A stretch of DNA of 64,000 nt from Eublepharis macularius (Eukaryota > Chordata > Lepidosauria > Squamata > Eublepharidae), in the NCBI RefSeq assembly GCF_028583425.1, contig NC_072791.1, forward strand, positions 197,074,311 to 197,138,310, read 5' to 3'. Positions 23,428 to 34,724 of the stretch are shown here, in pieces (within the stretch, counting starts at the first letter, position 1; every line of letters starts with the position of its first letter). A program made the position numbers and the translations under genes. A model generated the notes under the pieces. It was not told the origin of the DNA and made no database searches. It was given only the letters and a program-made list of their open reading frames with translations.

Positions 23428-25196
23428 CAATGGATAATCATCCCCGCTGAATGTTCTCTCTAAGCTCAGCTGGCTTTAGGTTTGCCTCCTAAAGACTTTT
23501 TCTTCTTTTCCTAGCAAAAAATTCCACATTTCAAACATTTCAAAAAAGAGCTTAGCCTTCATCTCAATGCAGAAATAAACGTTTTCTTTGAATTTCAACA
23601 AGAGCCAGAGAGTTCAAGGAAGCAGATGAAAGCGGCTGAGAGGGCAGGAAAAAAAGTTCCCTGAGTGACAGCAATTATCTGAATGCTGTTCAATATCTGC
23701 ATCCGATGTGTTTGTCATGTTAGGGAATGCTGACCTTAATGACAGTTGTCATGATCTCTGAAGCGAGCAAAAGAACAAAATTATTATTATTTTCTTTTCA
23801 CAAACTTGTATGTTTCTGACCGAATCGATTCATTGGCAGGATGAGTCACTTACATCTGCTGTGCTGCTCAAAACGGAATCACCTTTAAATATTCAAAAGA
23901 GCTTTTTCTGGATTTGTCAGAGGTTCAAAGATAGACGCTCTGTCAGAAGGCAACAACGCAATCAAGCTTAAGCAATCGCCTCTGATGTGTAAACACTTTG
24001 AACTTGAGATAAGTGAAACTTCACTATTTTATTCCAAAGAGATTGCCCCTTTACCTGATACAAAGCAAAATGGAAACCACTTGGTACAGAACATACTTGT
24101 CTGCTGTTGCACAAATAGACTTTTTAGGATCGATGCTATGTCCATCTTTGTTCACTGTGTTCTAGACAACAAGAAGTCAGCTTTGTAATTGAGCTTGTAT
24201 TTGTATCTGCAAAAGTTAACAAAACAAAACATGGGTACAAGGTGGAATTACTTAAAGAAGCTCTACCCTTATGTGCCAAAATCAATGAAAATGTATAGCT
24301 TGTGGTTCCAAATGGGGTGTACAGGGACATTATTACACGTGATGTGAAATAACCCTTGTTTCTGCCTTACCCACTGTAACTGTGCGGCTGCTCTTGGTGC
24401 TACATCTGGCCTCGTGTTTATAAGAACTTGAGTAATGAGCAATCAGATGTAACCATGTTTTGTCTGCAACTGAATGTTAGCCAGTTGATGGTGCCATCAT
24501 TTTAACTACTCTCTAATTACCAGTGGTTTATATGGTAATTAGAGATATTGAGGGGACTTGTTGCTATGGAGTTTAATCAGCCTGACCCTCTTTGTTTGCC
24601 AGAAGTTTTAATTTTGGGCTTCAAAGATCACCTTTCATAAAAAGAATGGCATATTTGTTTTAAAAGAATTAAAATATAGGTATGTGAACTCTATATATCT
24701 CTAGAGTTGCTGCTAAAAAACTTGCCTTGCTTAATGTATTACTCTTTTGTCTCCAGTTTGGCAAGCGATTTCCTCATCCCTAGGAGGAAACAATAGGGAG
24801 GATAGTATTCCTGCTCTTGTCTACTTCCTTATGCAAATATAATGTGATTTCTTTCTTCTCTCTACCTATCTAACAGGGCCAAAAAAAAAAAGAGAGAGAG
24901 AGAAACAAGTTGACAGAAAACACGTGGATTGTGTAATGTGTAATGAGGCCCTAGGCATCTCCACGACATAAGGACGCATTCAGCAACATGTATATTTCAG
25001 CTGAATCAGCCATATGTGGAAAGTTGCCTCCATTCATTTAATTCTTTGCTGGATTGGGGCTATGCAATGGCTCTAGTCATGTGGGAGGGGGTAGTAAAGT
25101 TGTGGAAATAATCCAATCCTACATGTCCAGATACACTTTCAATAAAGTTTACTGCCGCAACAGGATTTGCTAAAAGCGTTAACTACACAAGACATG
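23428..25196. other. No gene seen; apparently non-repetitive
   Basis: A long stretch with no repeat I recognise other than an (AG)n run near 24890. The part at 23580-24660 looks single-copy and could contain conserved non-coding elements; that is only an impression. Confidence 0.35.
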
Positions 25197-25539
25197 TATT
25201 GTCGAAGGCTTTCACGGCCGGAGAACGATGGTTGTTGTGGATTTTCCGGGCTGTATTGCCGTGGTCTTGGCATTGTAGTTCCTGACATTTCGCCAGCAGC
25301 TGTGGCTGGCATCTTCAGAGGTGTAGCACCAAAAGACAGAGATCTCTCAGTGTCACAGTGTGGAAAAGATGTAGGTCATTTGTATCTACTCAGGAGGGGT
25401 GGGGTTGAGCTGAGTCATTCTGTAAGAGTTTCCCAGGGTGTGGAATGCTAATGGAGGGAGGCTTCACTGTATCCTGAGGAGGTTCTTTTGCATATGGATT
25501 GGTGCTTGGTGTGCTAATCTTCTCTGCAGGGCTATTGAC
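25197..25539 (-). mobile_element. Penelope-like element, 3' fragment
   Basis: Read on the minus strand this equals the terminal part of the Penelope insertion at 33800-36125, including its hammerhead-like motif (about 25281-25330) and the terminal CGGCCGTGAAAGCCTTCGAC. It lacks the protein domains. A GACAT word on each side may be a short duplication, but it is weak. Confidence 0.8.
25281..25330 (-). ncRNA. Hammerhead-ribozyme-like motif in Penelope fragment
   Basis: The minus strand reads CTGAAGA, a GCCAGC/GCTGGC stem, then GAAA. The expected C-G pair of the very short stem III is changed to a T (AAATGTC in place of AAACGTC), so this copy is probably weak or inactive. Compare the copies at 33851 and 36001. 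Confidence 0.5.
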
Positions 25540-25609
25540 ATTAGTAAAGCTACTCACATGCAATCACCTTTCCAACATGAGAGAGGTTAGGTTTCAAACA
25601 TTAGTTTGA

Positions 25610-25805
25610 GGATAGGGTTGTCAACTTTGGCTTAGGAAATTCCTGGAGATTTGGGGGTAGTGTCTGGGTAGGGTGAGGTTTGGGGAGGGGAAGGACCTCA
25701 GCGGGGATGCAATGCCATAGAGTCCACCCTATGAAACTGCATTTCCTCCAGGAAAGCAGTCATAATTCTGCAAAAACACCAGACCCCATCTAGTGGTTGA
25801 TAACC
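25610..25805 (+). repeat. GTTGCCAAC-type foldback repeat, copy 1
   Basis: Contains AAATTCCTGGAGATTTGGGG, GGTTTGGGGAGGGGAAGGAC and CAATGCCATAGAGTCCACCC, shared with copies at 59876, 60208 and 60727. It is an abundant reptile interspersed repeat, probably a MITE; class not settled here. Confidence 0.6.
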
Positions 25806-26112
25806 TATTTAGAGAGGTATTTGTACCTCCTCATTGGAATTTCATGTGGGGCTCCTCTTCCATATATTTTATCTTCCATACATTTTAATATCTTTACATT
25901 TTAACTTGGGGAAGTCATCCAGAGCCAGGGTTTGTCGCTATCAGCATATGAACAACGTCTAGCTCTGGTTCTCCTTTTCGTCTTCACCTGGAGAGGCAGC
26001 TTTGATGCTAAACCTGCTCCTGAAGCCTAGAATAGGTTGGATTTTTTTAAAAGACATTCATTTCAGCAGGTCTTTGTAAGATGAAGTTTTCATTTTTATC
26101 ACTGATTCTATG

Positions 26113-27195
26113 GTTTTTTTTAATGTATTTATTGTAATTATAAGGAGATACAAGAACAATCAACGTCATGTATAAGGAAACAGAGAAACTAATTAACATT
26201 TGTTTAGGCAATCTAAATGGATGCAAATACAAAATTATGACTCCGTCGTCATAAAGATTTATACAGTTTGAATAAAGATGCTCTTACAAACTAAGTAGAA
26301 CATTAAAACAATCTTTAGGTTTAACAATTTGTTTAGTATAGTTATCTGTTGACAGAAATTCCAGAACTGGAAACCAAAATTCAATAAAATGTGATTTGTA
26401 ATCTGGGTTTTCATGTTGTTTGGTGTAGTCAGTCAATTTGGCTAAAATAAAGAGATCCCAGACTTTCAGCAACCAGTTGGAAATGGTTGGGCGGTTTTCA
26501 CTCTTCCAGGCTGCTACCAGAACGGATTTACCCGCTGCCAACAATTGAGCTATTAAAGCTTTTCTTTCTTTTGGGATGGGGATATCATGCCAATCATTTA
26601 GTAGTATCACCTCTGGCTGGAGAGGTAACTGATACGTTGTCATTTTCTCTATATATTTAAGTACATCACTCCAAAACTGCTTGATATAGACACAATCCCA
26701 CCAACAATGCATGTATGTCCCTCTACTCCCACATCCCTTCCAACACAAAGGGGAGATCGAATGGGACATGTGCTGCAACCTAGATGGTGTCAAGTACCAT
26801 CTCATCATCAGCTTTACAGTTTGTACCTTAATACTTATTATATTTGTGGTGAATATGTAATTGCCCCACAGTTGTTGCCACTTATCTTCTGTTACCACAA
26901 TATTGCAATCCTTATTCCACGCCTTTTGATATGGCAATATTTTATATCCAGAAATTGACGATTACATTTTATAAAGAGAGGATATAAGACCCTGTGCACC
27001 AGAGGTGCCCTTTTTTATTAGTAATTCAAAATCAGTTAGGGGTTCTGCCAAAGCTTTGCGGATAACCTCAGTATCAAGTAAGTGTTTTACTTGTAGATAC
27101 TCATACCAGGGTAGTTTGTCTTTTATCTTACCCTCTAAATCATATTTCCCCATTAAGAATTTATTTTTGGTTATATCAATAAACCTGTTTAACCT
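26113..27195 (-). mobile_element. 5'-truncated L1 LINE with 13-bp target duplication
   Basis: The minus-strand frames at 26962-27198 and 26284-26937 encode the C-terminal region of L1 ORF2. Markers in order are LPWYEYLQVKHLL, KLMMRWYLTPSRLQHMSHSI, PLCWKGCGSRGTYMHCWWDC and LLAAGKSVLVAAWKSENRPT. The cysteine-rich CWKGCG...HCWWDC segment is the diagnostic L1 knuckle-like motif. Flanks are CACTGATTCTATG at 26100-26112 and 27196-27208, a perfect 13-bp duplication, and an A-rich tail (T-run on the plus strand) follows immediately at 26113. One stop separates the two frames near 26960. The perfect duplication suggests a fairly recent insertion. Confidence 0.9.
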
Positions 27196-27208
27196 CACTG
27201 ATTCTATG

Positions 27209-28056
27209 TTTGGTCTTCAACTTTATCTGGTTGTTCATTGTTGTAAGTTATCTGCCATATCGGTTCTGATGTTGACGCGTTGCGTTTTTTATTTTAATGT
27301 TGCTGTTCAGACATTTTAAATAGTGTTTAGCAATTTCTATGATTACGTACCACACTGAATTTTTTTTAAATGAAAAGGATATATGTCTTGTAAAAAAATT
27401 TTTTAAATGTACTGTTTGACTTCTACTTTTTTTTGACTTATTTGAGAGTAAGTGGATACAGTGGCACTTTCCCTCCAGTTAAACATAATGCATACATGTA
27501 TCTGATAGCATAAGCTGGTTGTTGTTTACAGAAATGGCAGCCAGTTGCTTGCTCTGACTGATCCATTTTGCTCTCTTTCTCATTCTCACACACACATACA
27601 AAATTGCATTGTTTAAAGTATAAGAGAAGCTCAGAACTGAGCTGTGCAATTGAGTCTTCGCATTAGAGCCAGGCATTAAGAGCCACGCATGAAAATCCTT
27701 GAATTTGGACCCAGGACTGTTCCAAAGAAAATTATCTTATGTATTGCTGCAGTTGTAATTAAGCTGTAGTGAGATTTATCTCTCACATAAGTTAGGGTCC
27801 TATATAGGATCCTTGGAAAGTTTAGGCCATAAGTAGATATATTTCCTCCTGAAAAGAAGAATCTTCAAAGTGGAGAACTGTGAACATTTCTTGTTCCTCG
27901 GAATTAACAAAATTGATGATTACTTGTAGTTTCCATGGAGATAAGGCAGGATATAAATATTCTAAACAAATTTTAAGCGTGTGGGCTTCTCAGCAAGCTT
28001 GGATTTTGCATGCAACACTTAATGACAAACATTTGCCATTACAGTTTCAGAGAGCC
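27209..28056. other. No gene seen
   Basis: AT-rich unassigned sequence. Confidence 0.35.
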
Positions 28057-28059
28057 AAA

Positions 28060-28261
28060 GAGCCAAGCTAGAAGTGACGCCTGACACAGGCTGGACACAT
28101 GTCAGCTTACCTCAAGTTTTGATGGGAAATGTAGGCATCCTGGTTTTACAGCTTGGCTCTCTATTACAGCTGCAAGACCAGGACACCTACATTTCCCATC
28201 AAAACTTGAGGGAAGCTGACAAGTGTTCAACCTGTGTCAGGCGTCACTTCTAGCTTGGCTC
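28060..28261. mobile_element. Palindromic MITE, GAGCCAAGC family, copy A (202 bp)
   Basis: Ends GAGCCAAGCTAGAAGTGACG and its inverse CGTCACTTCTAGCTTGGCTC. Almost the whole length pairs with itself, including TCAAGTTTTGATGGGAAATG against CATTTCCCATCAAAACTTGA. Flanked by AAA at 28057-28059 and 28262-28264, consistent with a 3-bp duplication. Same length as copy C at 50551. Confidence 0.82.
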
Positions 28262-28264
28262 AAA

Positions 28265-28893
28265 GACACCTGCCAGGAATACAAATATGGATGCTGGAAA
28301 TTATAAAATTGATTTCTTAGAAGATTTATTTCAAAATCATTTCCCTCCAAAATTGGAAGCCATTTTTAGAACACTTTGACTATACTAGGAGGTTGGTAGG
28401 ATGTCTCAGGCATCATGATTCTTCTACTTTTCTATTTCCCCCTTCTCTCCAAATATGTTTGTACATCTCTTCCCTCCTGTTTTCATACTGTATGTCTATC
28501 CTTCCCCTCCATGAACATACGTTAATACGTGATACTAGGAGGCTGTTATTAAAAGATTATTGCTTATTTTGATGAGTTTTAGATGTTAGTTTTATATCAA
28601 AATTTTAATACAATAATTAATAGTAAAAGATATTAGTGTGTATATGCACAAAGGCTTATTAAGCAAAAGCTTCACTTTTTTCATTGTAAATTTCCTAACA
28701 AAAACATGTCTTTGTACTGTATGTCTGCAGGCATCTAAATCTCAGCCAAAAACTGCTCCCACGGGGAAGTTGCTTACATTCTAAACTCACCCCTTCTGCT
28801 TTCTTATATTTATTTTATTGAGAAAAGCATAGCTGTTCAATAAGCCTATAGTCTGGAATACATAACTTTTCAGAAGTTCATGGAAAAGTACTA
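28265..28893. other. No gene seen
   Basis: AT-rich unassigned sequence. Confidence 0.35.
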
Positions 28894-28901
28894 GTGGTGA
28901 G

Positions 28902-29255
28902 TAGAGATGGGTACAAACCAGTAAAATGCCATGCAGTTCGTGGTTTGTCGTGTTTCACAAACCATGAACTTCCACGAATTTGCCCTTGTTTGCAAACTGG
29001 TTCATTTGGTTCACGAAAACATCACTTCCAGGACAGCAGAAGGTCTGCAGAAAGCCCCTCCCTGTTGCCTAGGAAACTGATTGATCAGTGCCAGGCTGTC
29101 TGCAGTGACAAACTAAAATACGAACCAAATGAACCAGGCTAAAGTTTGTGATGGTTCATCAGAAATGGGCTCTGACGAACCACTGGTTCGTGAACCATGA
29201 ACCAGCCCAGTTCGTGATGAACTTTGGTTCGTATTTCAGTTCATACCCATCTCTA
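28902..29255. mobile_element. hAT-type MITE with TAGAGATGGGTA ends
   Basis: Starts TAGAGATGGGTAC and ends ATACCCATCTCTA, inverse copies. The flanks GTGGTGAG (28894-28901) and TTGGTGAG (29256-29263) agree at 7 of 8 positions, as for an aged 8-bp hAT duplication. The interior is rich in short inverted words of the GGTTCRTGAACC kind. No coding. Confidence 0.78.
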
Positions 29256-29289
29256 TTGGTGAGGTAAATATCTGAAACAAATTTCTCTG

Positions 29290-29830
29290 CTGTGTTTATG
29301 CCTATAAGAACATAAAAAGAGCATTTTGAAACAGACTGCCTGGACTAGCATCCTTTCAACAGCCATGCCTCCCAGAAGCCTTCACAAAGAGCAAAGAAGG
29401 CAATAGACTTCTGAGGTAAAATGTCACTGAAGAAGGAAGTTCCATTTAGATAAGAGCCACTGGTAGACCTATATGCTGCAAATTTGTCTAATAGTTTTTA
29501 AACCTCTAGTGCCAGTTACAAAATCACATGGAAATGAATTCTATGAGTTAAGTATCAGTCATGTGGAATAGTAGTTCTTTTTGTCTGTTTCACTGCTGAT
29601 CCATTTCAGTTAGTAGTACCATTCTTTCTATTCAAGTCATGACTTCATGCCTACCTTATCCCCTCTTTGTCTCCCTCCACCCCTTACTAACATGTTTCAG
29701 ATGCTTTAGCCTTTTTTCATCATGAAAGTGCTTCAAACCCTTGACCATTTAAAACACTCTTTTCTATACCTTTTGGGGGAGTCTATGGCATACTTTCTGA
29801 AGCAGGACAACCCAAATTGTACACAAGACT
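29290..29830 (-). mobile_element. Old CR1-like LINE 3' end
   Basis: Begins TATAAGAACATAAAAAGAGC, the same type as 6895-7215, and ends with a stretch resembling the reversed CR1 reverse-transcriptase terminus (CTTTAGCC..TTT..CAT near 29705). Strongly decayed; boundaries approximate. Confidence 0.5.
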
Positions 29831-29855
29831 CCCGAGGCAGCTAAATCATAGGGGT

Positions 29856-32191
29856 ATATTATGAACTGAATGCTTCATTTTCAGTTCCTTCCTTAATAAG
29901 GCCAAGTCTATATAAGCAGTGGAATTTGGTGGAAGAATTCTGAGGTAGCCTTGGATAGAAAGAGGCAGTTTTCAAGTGTTTGTAGTTCAGCTGATGGGTG
30001 TGTGAGAGAGAGATTTCAAACAACTGTTGCCTTTTAATTGCAAAAATGATTTCTCCCACTGAGTGATATGTTATTTGATTTTATTTATTAACTTTATTTA
30101 TTTCTCTCCTACTGCAGTAGTAACTACTCATTGTTGTTCGCCAAAGCAAACAGGTCAGTTTCTGACATGCCCCATTTGTGGAAAATGGGTTGCAGGCAAG
30201 ATGTGCAAAAAGACGATTCATGAGCAAATATTCTTTTTGTTAACCGAGGGTATCCATCTTTGCTTGAAATGTACCTAAAGGATTATCTGCCCCTATACAG
30301 TCCTTCTCAGACACTGCAATCTTCATCTCATTTGTGTCTTTCCAAATAGCTCAAAGAAATACCTTGGTAAATGACAGGAACTATACACTAGGCTATTGGA
30401 TACTGTCTGCTGATGTAAATACTTTCCTACTGGGTAGTTCAACATTGCTAAGGATGTCATGTTAATTACCCATGCTTTAATTCAGAATGATTTCAGCTAT
30501 ACGTTTGGCTTTATGCTAGTTTTCAAATTTGTGGCTACCATACCCCATTGTATCTGTTTTTATTGAATGTCCCAACGGTTGATTATATTGTATTTTTGCT
30601 CTGTGAATGTCCTGACTATTGATTATACTGTGTTTACTTGCAGTATGTAATCTGTTTTGGATCTCAGTGAAAAAGGCAAACTATAAATCAATAACAACAG
30701 TAATCATAAAAATAATTAAGGGCCAGGGTCTTTTGGGTGGCAGACCCCATCTTCAGAATGTTCTCCCTGTTACCCTGCACATGGCACAAACTCTGAGTAG
30801 TTTTCATCCACAGACCAAGACTTTTTAAAAAAACTCAACTGGCTTTTAATTGAATGACATTCTTCCCCTTTTGCCCGTGGTTGATTATATGTTTAATTGG
30901 TTGCTATTTGTTAGCCAATTCTTGTTGCAACTGCCATTTTAAAATTAATTTTTAAAAATTGTAATAGGTCTAGTAGGCTGTTGTTTTATTTATATATCTA
31001 TGAATTATTATTGACTGGTGCCTTGAGCACTATGGTGAAGAGATGGTATACAGATGTTCTAAACAAATACATCAATGCAAAGCTTTAATCATTAAACTGT
31101 CAACAGTACTGGTGTAGCAGGGGCCAGTTTAGCATGTTGTTTTGTCTACTTTATTTTGCTGAACACGCATAGAACAAAATGCTTCACTTCTGGCTACTAA
31201 TTGGATATTGGGTGGGTGGGGGAGTTTGCACGTGCATGGAAATTTACAGATCACCCATGGAGAGATTGCTAGAAAGACATAGCCTAAATGGACTGCATGG
31301 GATATTTTTCAAATGTCCCCAGAATGCAAATGTGACAGTCCCCAGGAAGATAAAGTCACTATAAATGCAGCTCTGTTGAACAAAATCTGCAATCTCAAGA
31401 ACAATTTCCTGGGAAGTAAGTCTTATTAAATAAAATGGGACGTTCCTCCTGAGCAGACCTACTTAGGATTGCTCCCAAAATGTCCTCTTCCTCTTCCTCT
31501 GTGGTCCCAACAATCTCAAATAAAGAGAAGGAATAAAAGAGTGGGATGTTTTGTTTCACAGTGCATCCTTTAAAGCACTCCAGCATTTTTGCTTCTCTCT
31601 CTTTTTTAAACTTTAGTCTGTAAACAGCATTTAGTGTTCTACATGACCAATGAAATTTGAAAAATCTCCAGTGGGCTATTGAGGCAGGGTTGGAAGAGAG
31701 AAACTTTTTGTCTTGCAGATCAGCCCTTTGGCTGTATGACATCCTGGGGGATTTCTACACACATTCTGGACTCTGGAGCTATTTTGGTAAGTGCCTAGGT
31801 TGTGACACAGCATGTCTTTTGGGCTGTTTGCAAATTTCCACATTCAAACAACTGCCGCTTACAATATGCAACTGGCAGTTGAAAGTGTAATATTCTTAGC
31901 TGTGCTTCTGCACTTCAAAGCATCCAAGAACTGTGAGCAAGAGAGAGAGGAGGAAATAAGGACGCCATTTAAGATTCATGAGAGGAAGCAAGGGGTTGTT
32001 TTGTTTTGCTAGGTGTATGTGCATGATTCAAGGAGAGTTCAAAGGCTTCCTATTGGGTACATTTAACAATTTAATTATGAAAAAGAAACCATATATATTT
32101 TTAAAGCCTTGACTGTGCTTCATCGTCATCACCAATATATCTAATTTTCAATATGACCAAATTAGTGTGTGGGCCAGGAACCAAATATTGA
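29856..32191. other. No gene seen; AT-rich with worn tails
   Basis: No supportable gene. A decayed SINE/LINE tail is visible near 30640-30720 (TTTTGGATCTCAGTGAAAAA). A 115-codon minus-strand frame at 31395-31742 shows no domain I know. Confidence 0.35.
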
Positions 32192-32199
32192 CATATTGG

Positions 32200-32601
32200 C
32201 AGGGCTTTTTTTCAGCTTGAACACGGTGGAATGGAGTTCTGGAACCTCTTGAAAATGGTCACATGGCTGTTGACCCCGCCCCCTGATCTCCAGACAGAGG
32301 AGAGTGTAGATCACTCCCCCGCGCACGGCGCAGAGAGCGATCTAAACTCTCTTCTGTCTGGAGACCAGGGGGCAGGGCCAACAGCCATGTGACCATTTTT
32401 GCTGAGGGCAATTTAAACTTTAAAAAACTCCTCCCCTTGTTCTAGCTGACCCCAAGGGACATCATTGCACGGTTCCAGAAGTGTGTGCGCACTTTGCGCG
32501 TGTGCACGTGGTACCAGGGGCACCACCTCCCACCAGGAGTTGCCCCCTGTGCTGGCAACCCACTAAGTCCCACCACCTCTTTTTCCAGAAAAAAAGCCCT
32601 G
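32200..32601. mobile_element. hAT-type MITE (CAGGGCTTTTTTTC family), copy 2
   Basis: The longest of the three copies (402 bp). Terminal CAGGGCTTTTTTTC and AAAAAAAGCCCTG are flanked by a perfect 8-bp duplication, CATATTGG, at 32192-32199 and 32602-32609. The interior includes the palindromic arms GACCCCGCCCCCTGATCTCC / GGAGACCAGGGGGCAGGGCC and an extra segment at 32400-32560 that copy 1 lacks. No coding. Confidence 0.92.
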
Positions 32602-32609
32602 CATATTGG

Positions 32610-33397
32610 TGTTAGGCAAGGTAGCAAAACTTGGAAGCAAAACATTTCATTCTGAGTCTTCACGGAACTGAGGATACCAATATAGCATTAAGTGCTCCAA
32701 GAAAATGTGCAAATCGTTTTGAGGTGGATCTCAATGAAAAGGGTAGGAGCAGAACAGGAGGGCTTTTACAATGCAGGCAGACCTAATCCTTCACAGCAGG
32801 TCCTTCTAGCCTCCACTTCTTAATTGGGCAAAGGATGTTGAAACAAATGCAGCTCGGGGTTTGGTTCCTGGCATATTATGAGCCAACATAACTTCTGATT
32901 AACTCAGAACTTAAGGACTGGTGCAGTTTTCCCACCTAGAACAACCTTTCCCCAAACAACAGTTATCATAAAACCAATTGTTTAACAGCAATTAGTTTGT
33001 GAAATCAGGATTTGGCTTGCGGGTAATCATTCCACAATCAGTAGTAGTAGGTTTAATTGTATATGGCCAAAGGCCGTCACAATACAAAGTCATTCCACAA
33101 TCATCTTTGTGCACATCCCTGTCTCCCCAACAAAGTTTTGCAGCATGGATCGCATGAGAGATGTCAGCATTCATACGTCATGCAAAATCACAATTCTCCT
33201 ACTGTGTTTTAATAAATCATACTCAAACCACAGGTTCTGATCCCTGGTTGATGTAACCTCAACCTTGTTGTTAATTTTAATTAGATCATAGTTTCACATG
33301 ACACCTGATCTGAATTAATGATTCTTCAGGCTCCAATGTGGTAGAAAAACCAGACACTTGCTATTTTTAGCTATTAGTGGCATTAACTGGTTAATCA
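32610..33397. other. No gene seen
   Basis: Unassigned. A short LINE-tail-like word (ATATGGCCAAAGGCCGTCAC) lies near 33060. Confidence 0.35.
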
Positions 33398-33532
33398 GGG
33401 CAATCTGATTAATCCAAGCAAACTAAGCAGGGTCAGCCTTGGTTCGCAATTGGATGGGAGACTTCCAAAGAAGACCAGGGTTGCAGAGGCAGGCAATGGC
33501 AAACCACCTCTCTTTGTCTCTTGTCATGAAAA
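33398..33532 (+). mobile_element. 5S-rRNA-derived SINE, partial copy
   Basis: Contains AACTAAGCAGGGTCAGCCTT, CAATTGGATGGGAGACTTCC and the body GCAGAGGCAGGCAATGGC. The head and the terminal segment are missing compared with 8886-9102. Confidence 0.82.
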
Positions 33533-33850
33533 CAATACAATTCAAATGCTCACCTGTTGTAAGTGCCTACTACAACGTAACATTTTATGCACCAAACATC
33601 AGAAAACCGCCATCTTTGCTTTTGAATGAAGTTTTGATAACAGGGGAGGGCTGCCTCTTTTTACACTTGCCATCAGATGATGGGAGTGGATCCTTAAAAT
33701 GACCAAGTGGTTCAAATCGCCACACAGAGAATCTCACCTGATTTATTGTACTAGGCTTCTTTCCCCCACTCCTTCTGTAAAATGAACAAAAATGATTTTG
33801 GTTGTTGGGGGTTTTCCGGGCTGTATTGCCGTGGTCTTGGCATTGTAGTT

Positions 33851-33900
33851 CCTGACGTTTCGCCAGCAGCTGTGGCTGGCATCTTCAGAGGTGTAGCACC
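33851..33900 (-). ncRNA. Hammerhead-ribozyme-like motif, left arm
   Basis: Same sequence as the motif at 36001 but on the minus strand: CTGAAGA, a GCCAGC/GCTGGC stem, then GAAACGTC. It is intact at core positions. Confidence 0.65.
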
Positions 33901-33959
33901 AAAAGACAGAGATCTCTCAGTGTCACAGTGTGGAAAAGATGTAGGTCATTTGTATCTAC

Positions 33960-34646
33960 TCAGGAGGGGTGGGGTTGAGCTGAGTCATTCTGTAAGAGTT
34001 TCCCAGGGTGTGGAATGCTAATGGCGGGAGGCTTCACTGAATCCTGAGGAGGTTCTTTTGCATATGGATTGGTGCTTGATGTGCTAATCTTCTCTGCAGG
34101 GCTATTGTCGGGTGTGGAGTGTTTTGTTGGCCTGGTGTTTTTCAGAACTGGAGCCCATGCTCTGTTCATTCTTAAGGTTTCTTCTTTCCTGTTGAAGTTT
34201 TGCTTATGCTTGTGAATTTCAATGGCTTCCCTGTGCAGTCTGACAAAGTAGTTGGAAGTGTTGTCCAGTATTTTGGTGTCCTGGAATAAGATACTGTGCC
34301 CTGTTTGAGTTAGGCTATGTTCAGCCACTGCTGATTTTTCAGGCTGTCCAAGTCTGCAGTGTCTTTCATGTTCTTTTATTCTTGTCTGGATGCTACGCTT
34401 TGTGGTCCCGATGTAAACTTGTCCACAGCTGCAGGGTATACGGTATACTCCTGCAGAGGTGAGGGGGTCTCTGCTGTCTTTTGCTGATCGTAGCATCTGT
34501 TGTATTTTTCGGGTGGGCCTGAATACTGCTTGAAGGTTATGCTTTTCCATAAGCTTTCCCATCTGATCAGTAATTCCTTTGATATATGGCAAAAACACTT
34601 TTCCTGTAGGTGACCCATGGCTCCAAATGATGAATGTATCATCCAC
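33960..34646 (-). pseudogene. Inverted partial copy of the Penelope frame
   Basis: 228 codons on the minus strand repeat the C-terminal part of the frame at 34725-35933, including GVYRIPCSCGQVYIGTTKRS. The catalytic DDTFIIWSHG segment is joined directly to SPTGKVFLPYIKGI, so about 390 bases present in the right arm are absent here. This looks like an arm of the element's inverted structure rather than an independent gene. Confidence 0.8.
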
Positions 34647-34724
34647 AAACCGGAACCATACACCTTGTGACCTAACTGAAAGTGGCTGGCATCTTCAGAG
34701 GTGTAGCACCAAAAGAACAGATGG

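Noticed and set aside
22864-23441. Overlapping frames of 72-188 codons on both strands rich in Gly, Pro, Trp
   Set aside because: Translations of the degenerate GGCC/TTTTGG core of a hAT element; no conserved domain.
31395-31742. 115-codon minus-strand frame
   Set aside because: No domain, no splice or promoter context and ordinary AT-rich composition; chance frame.
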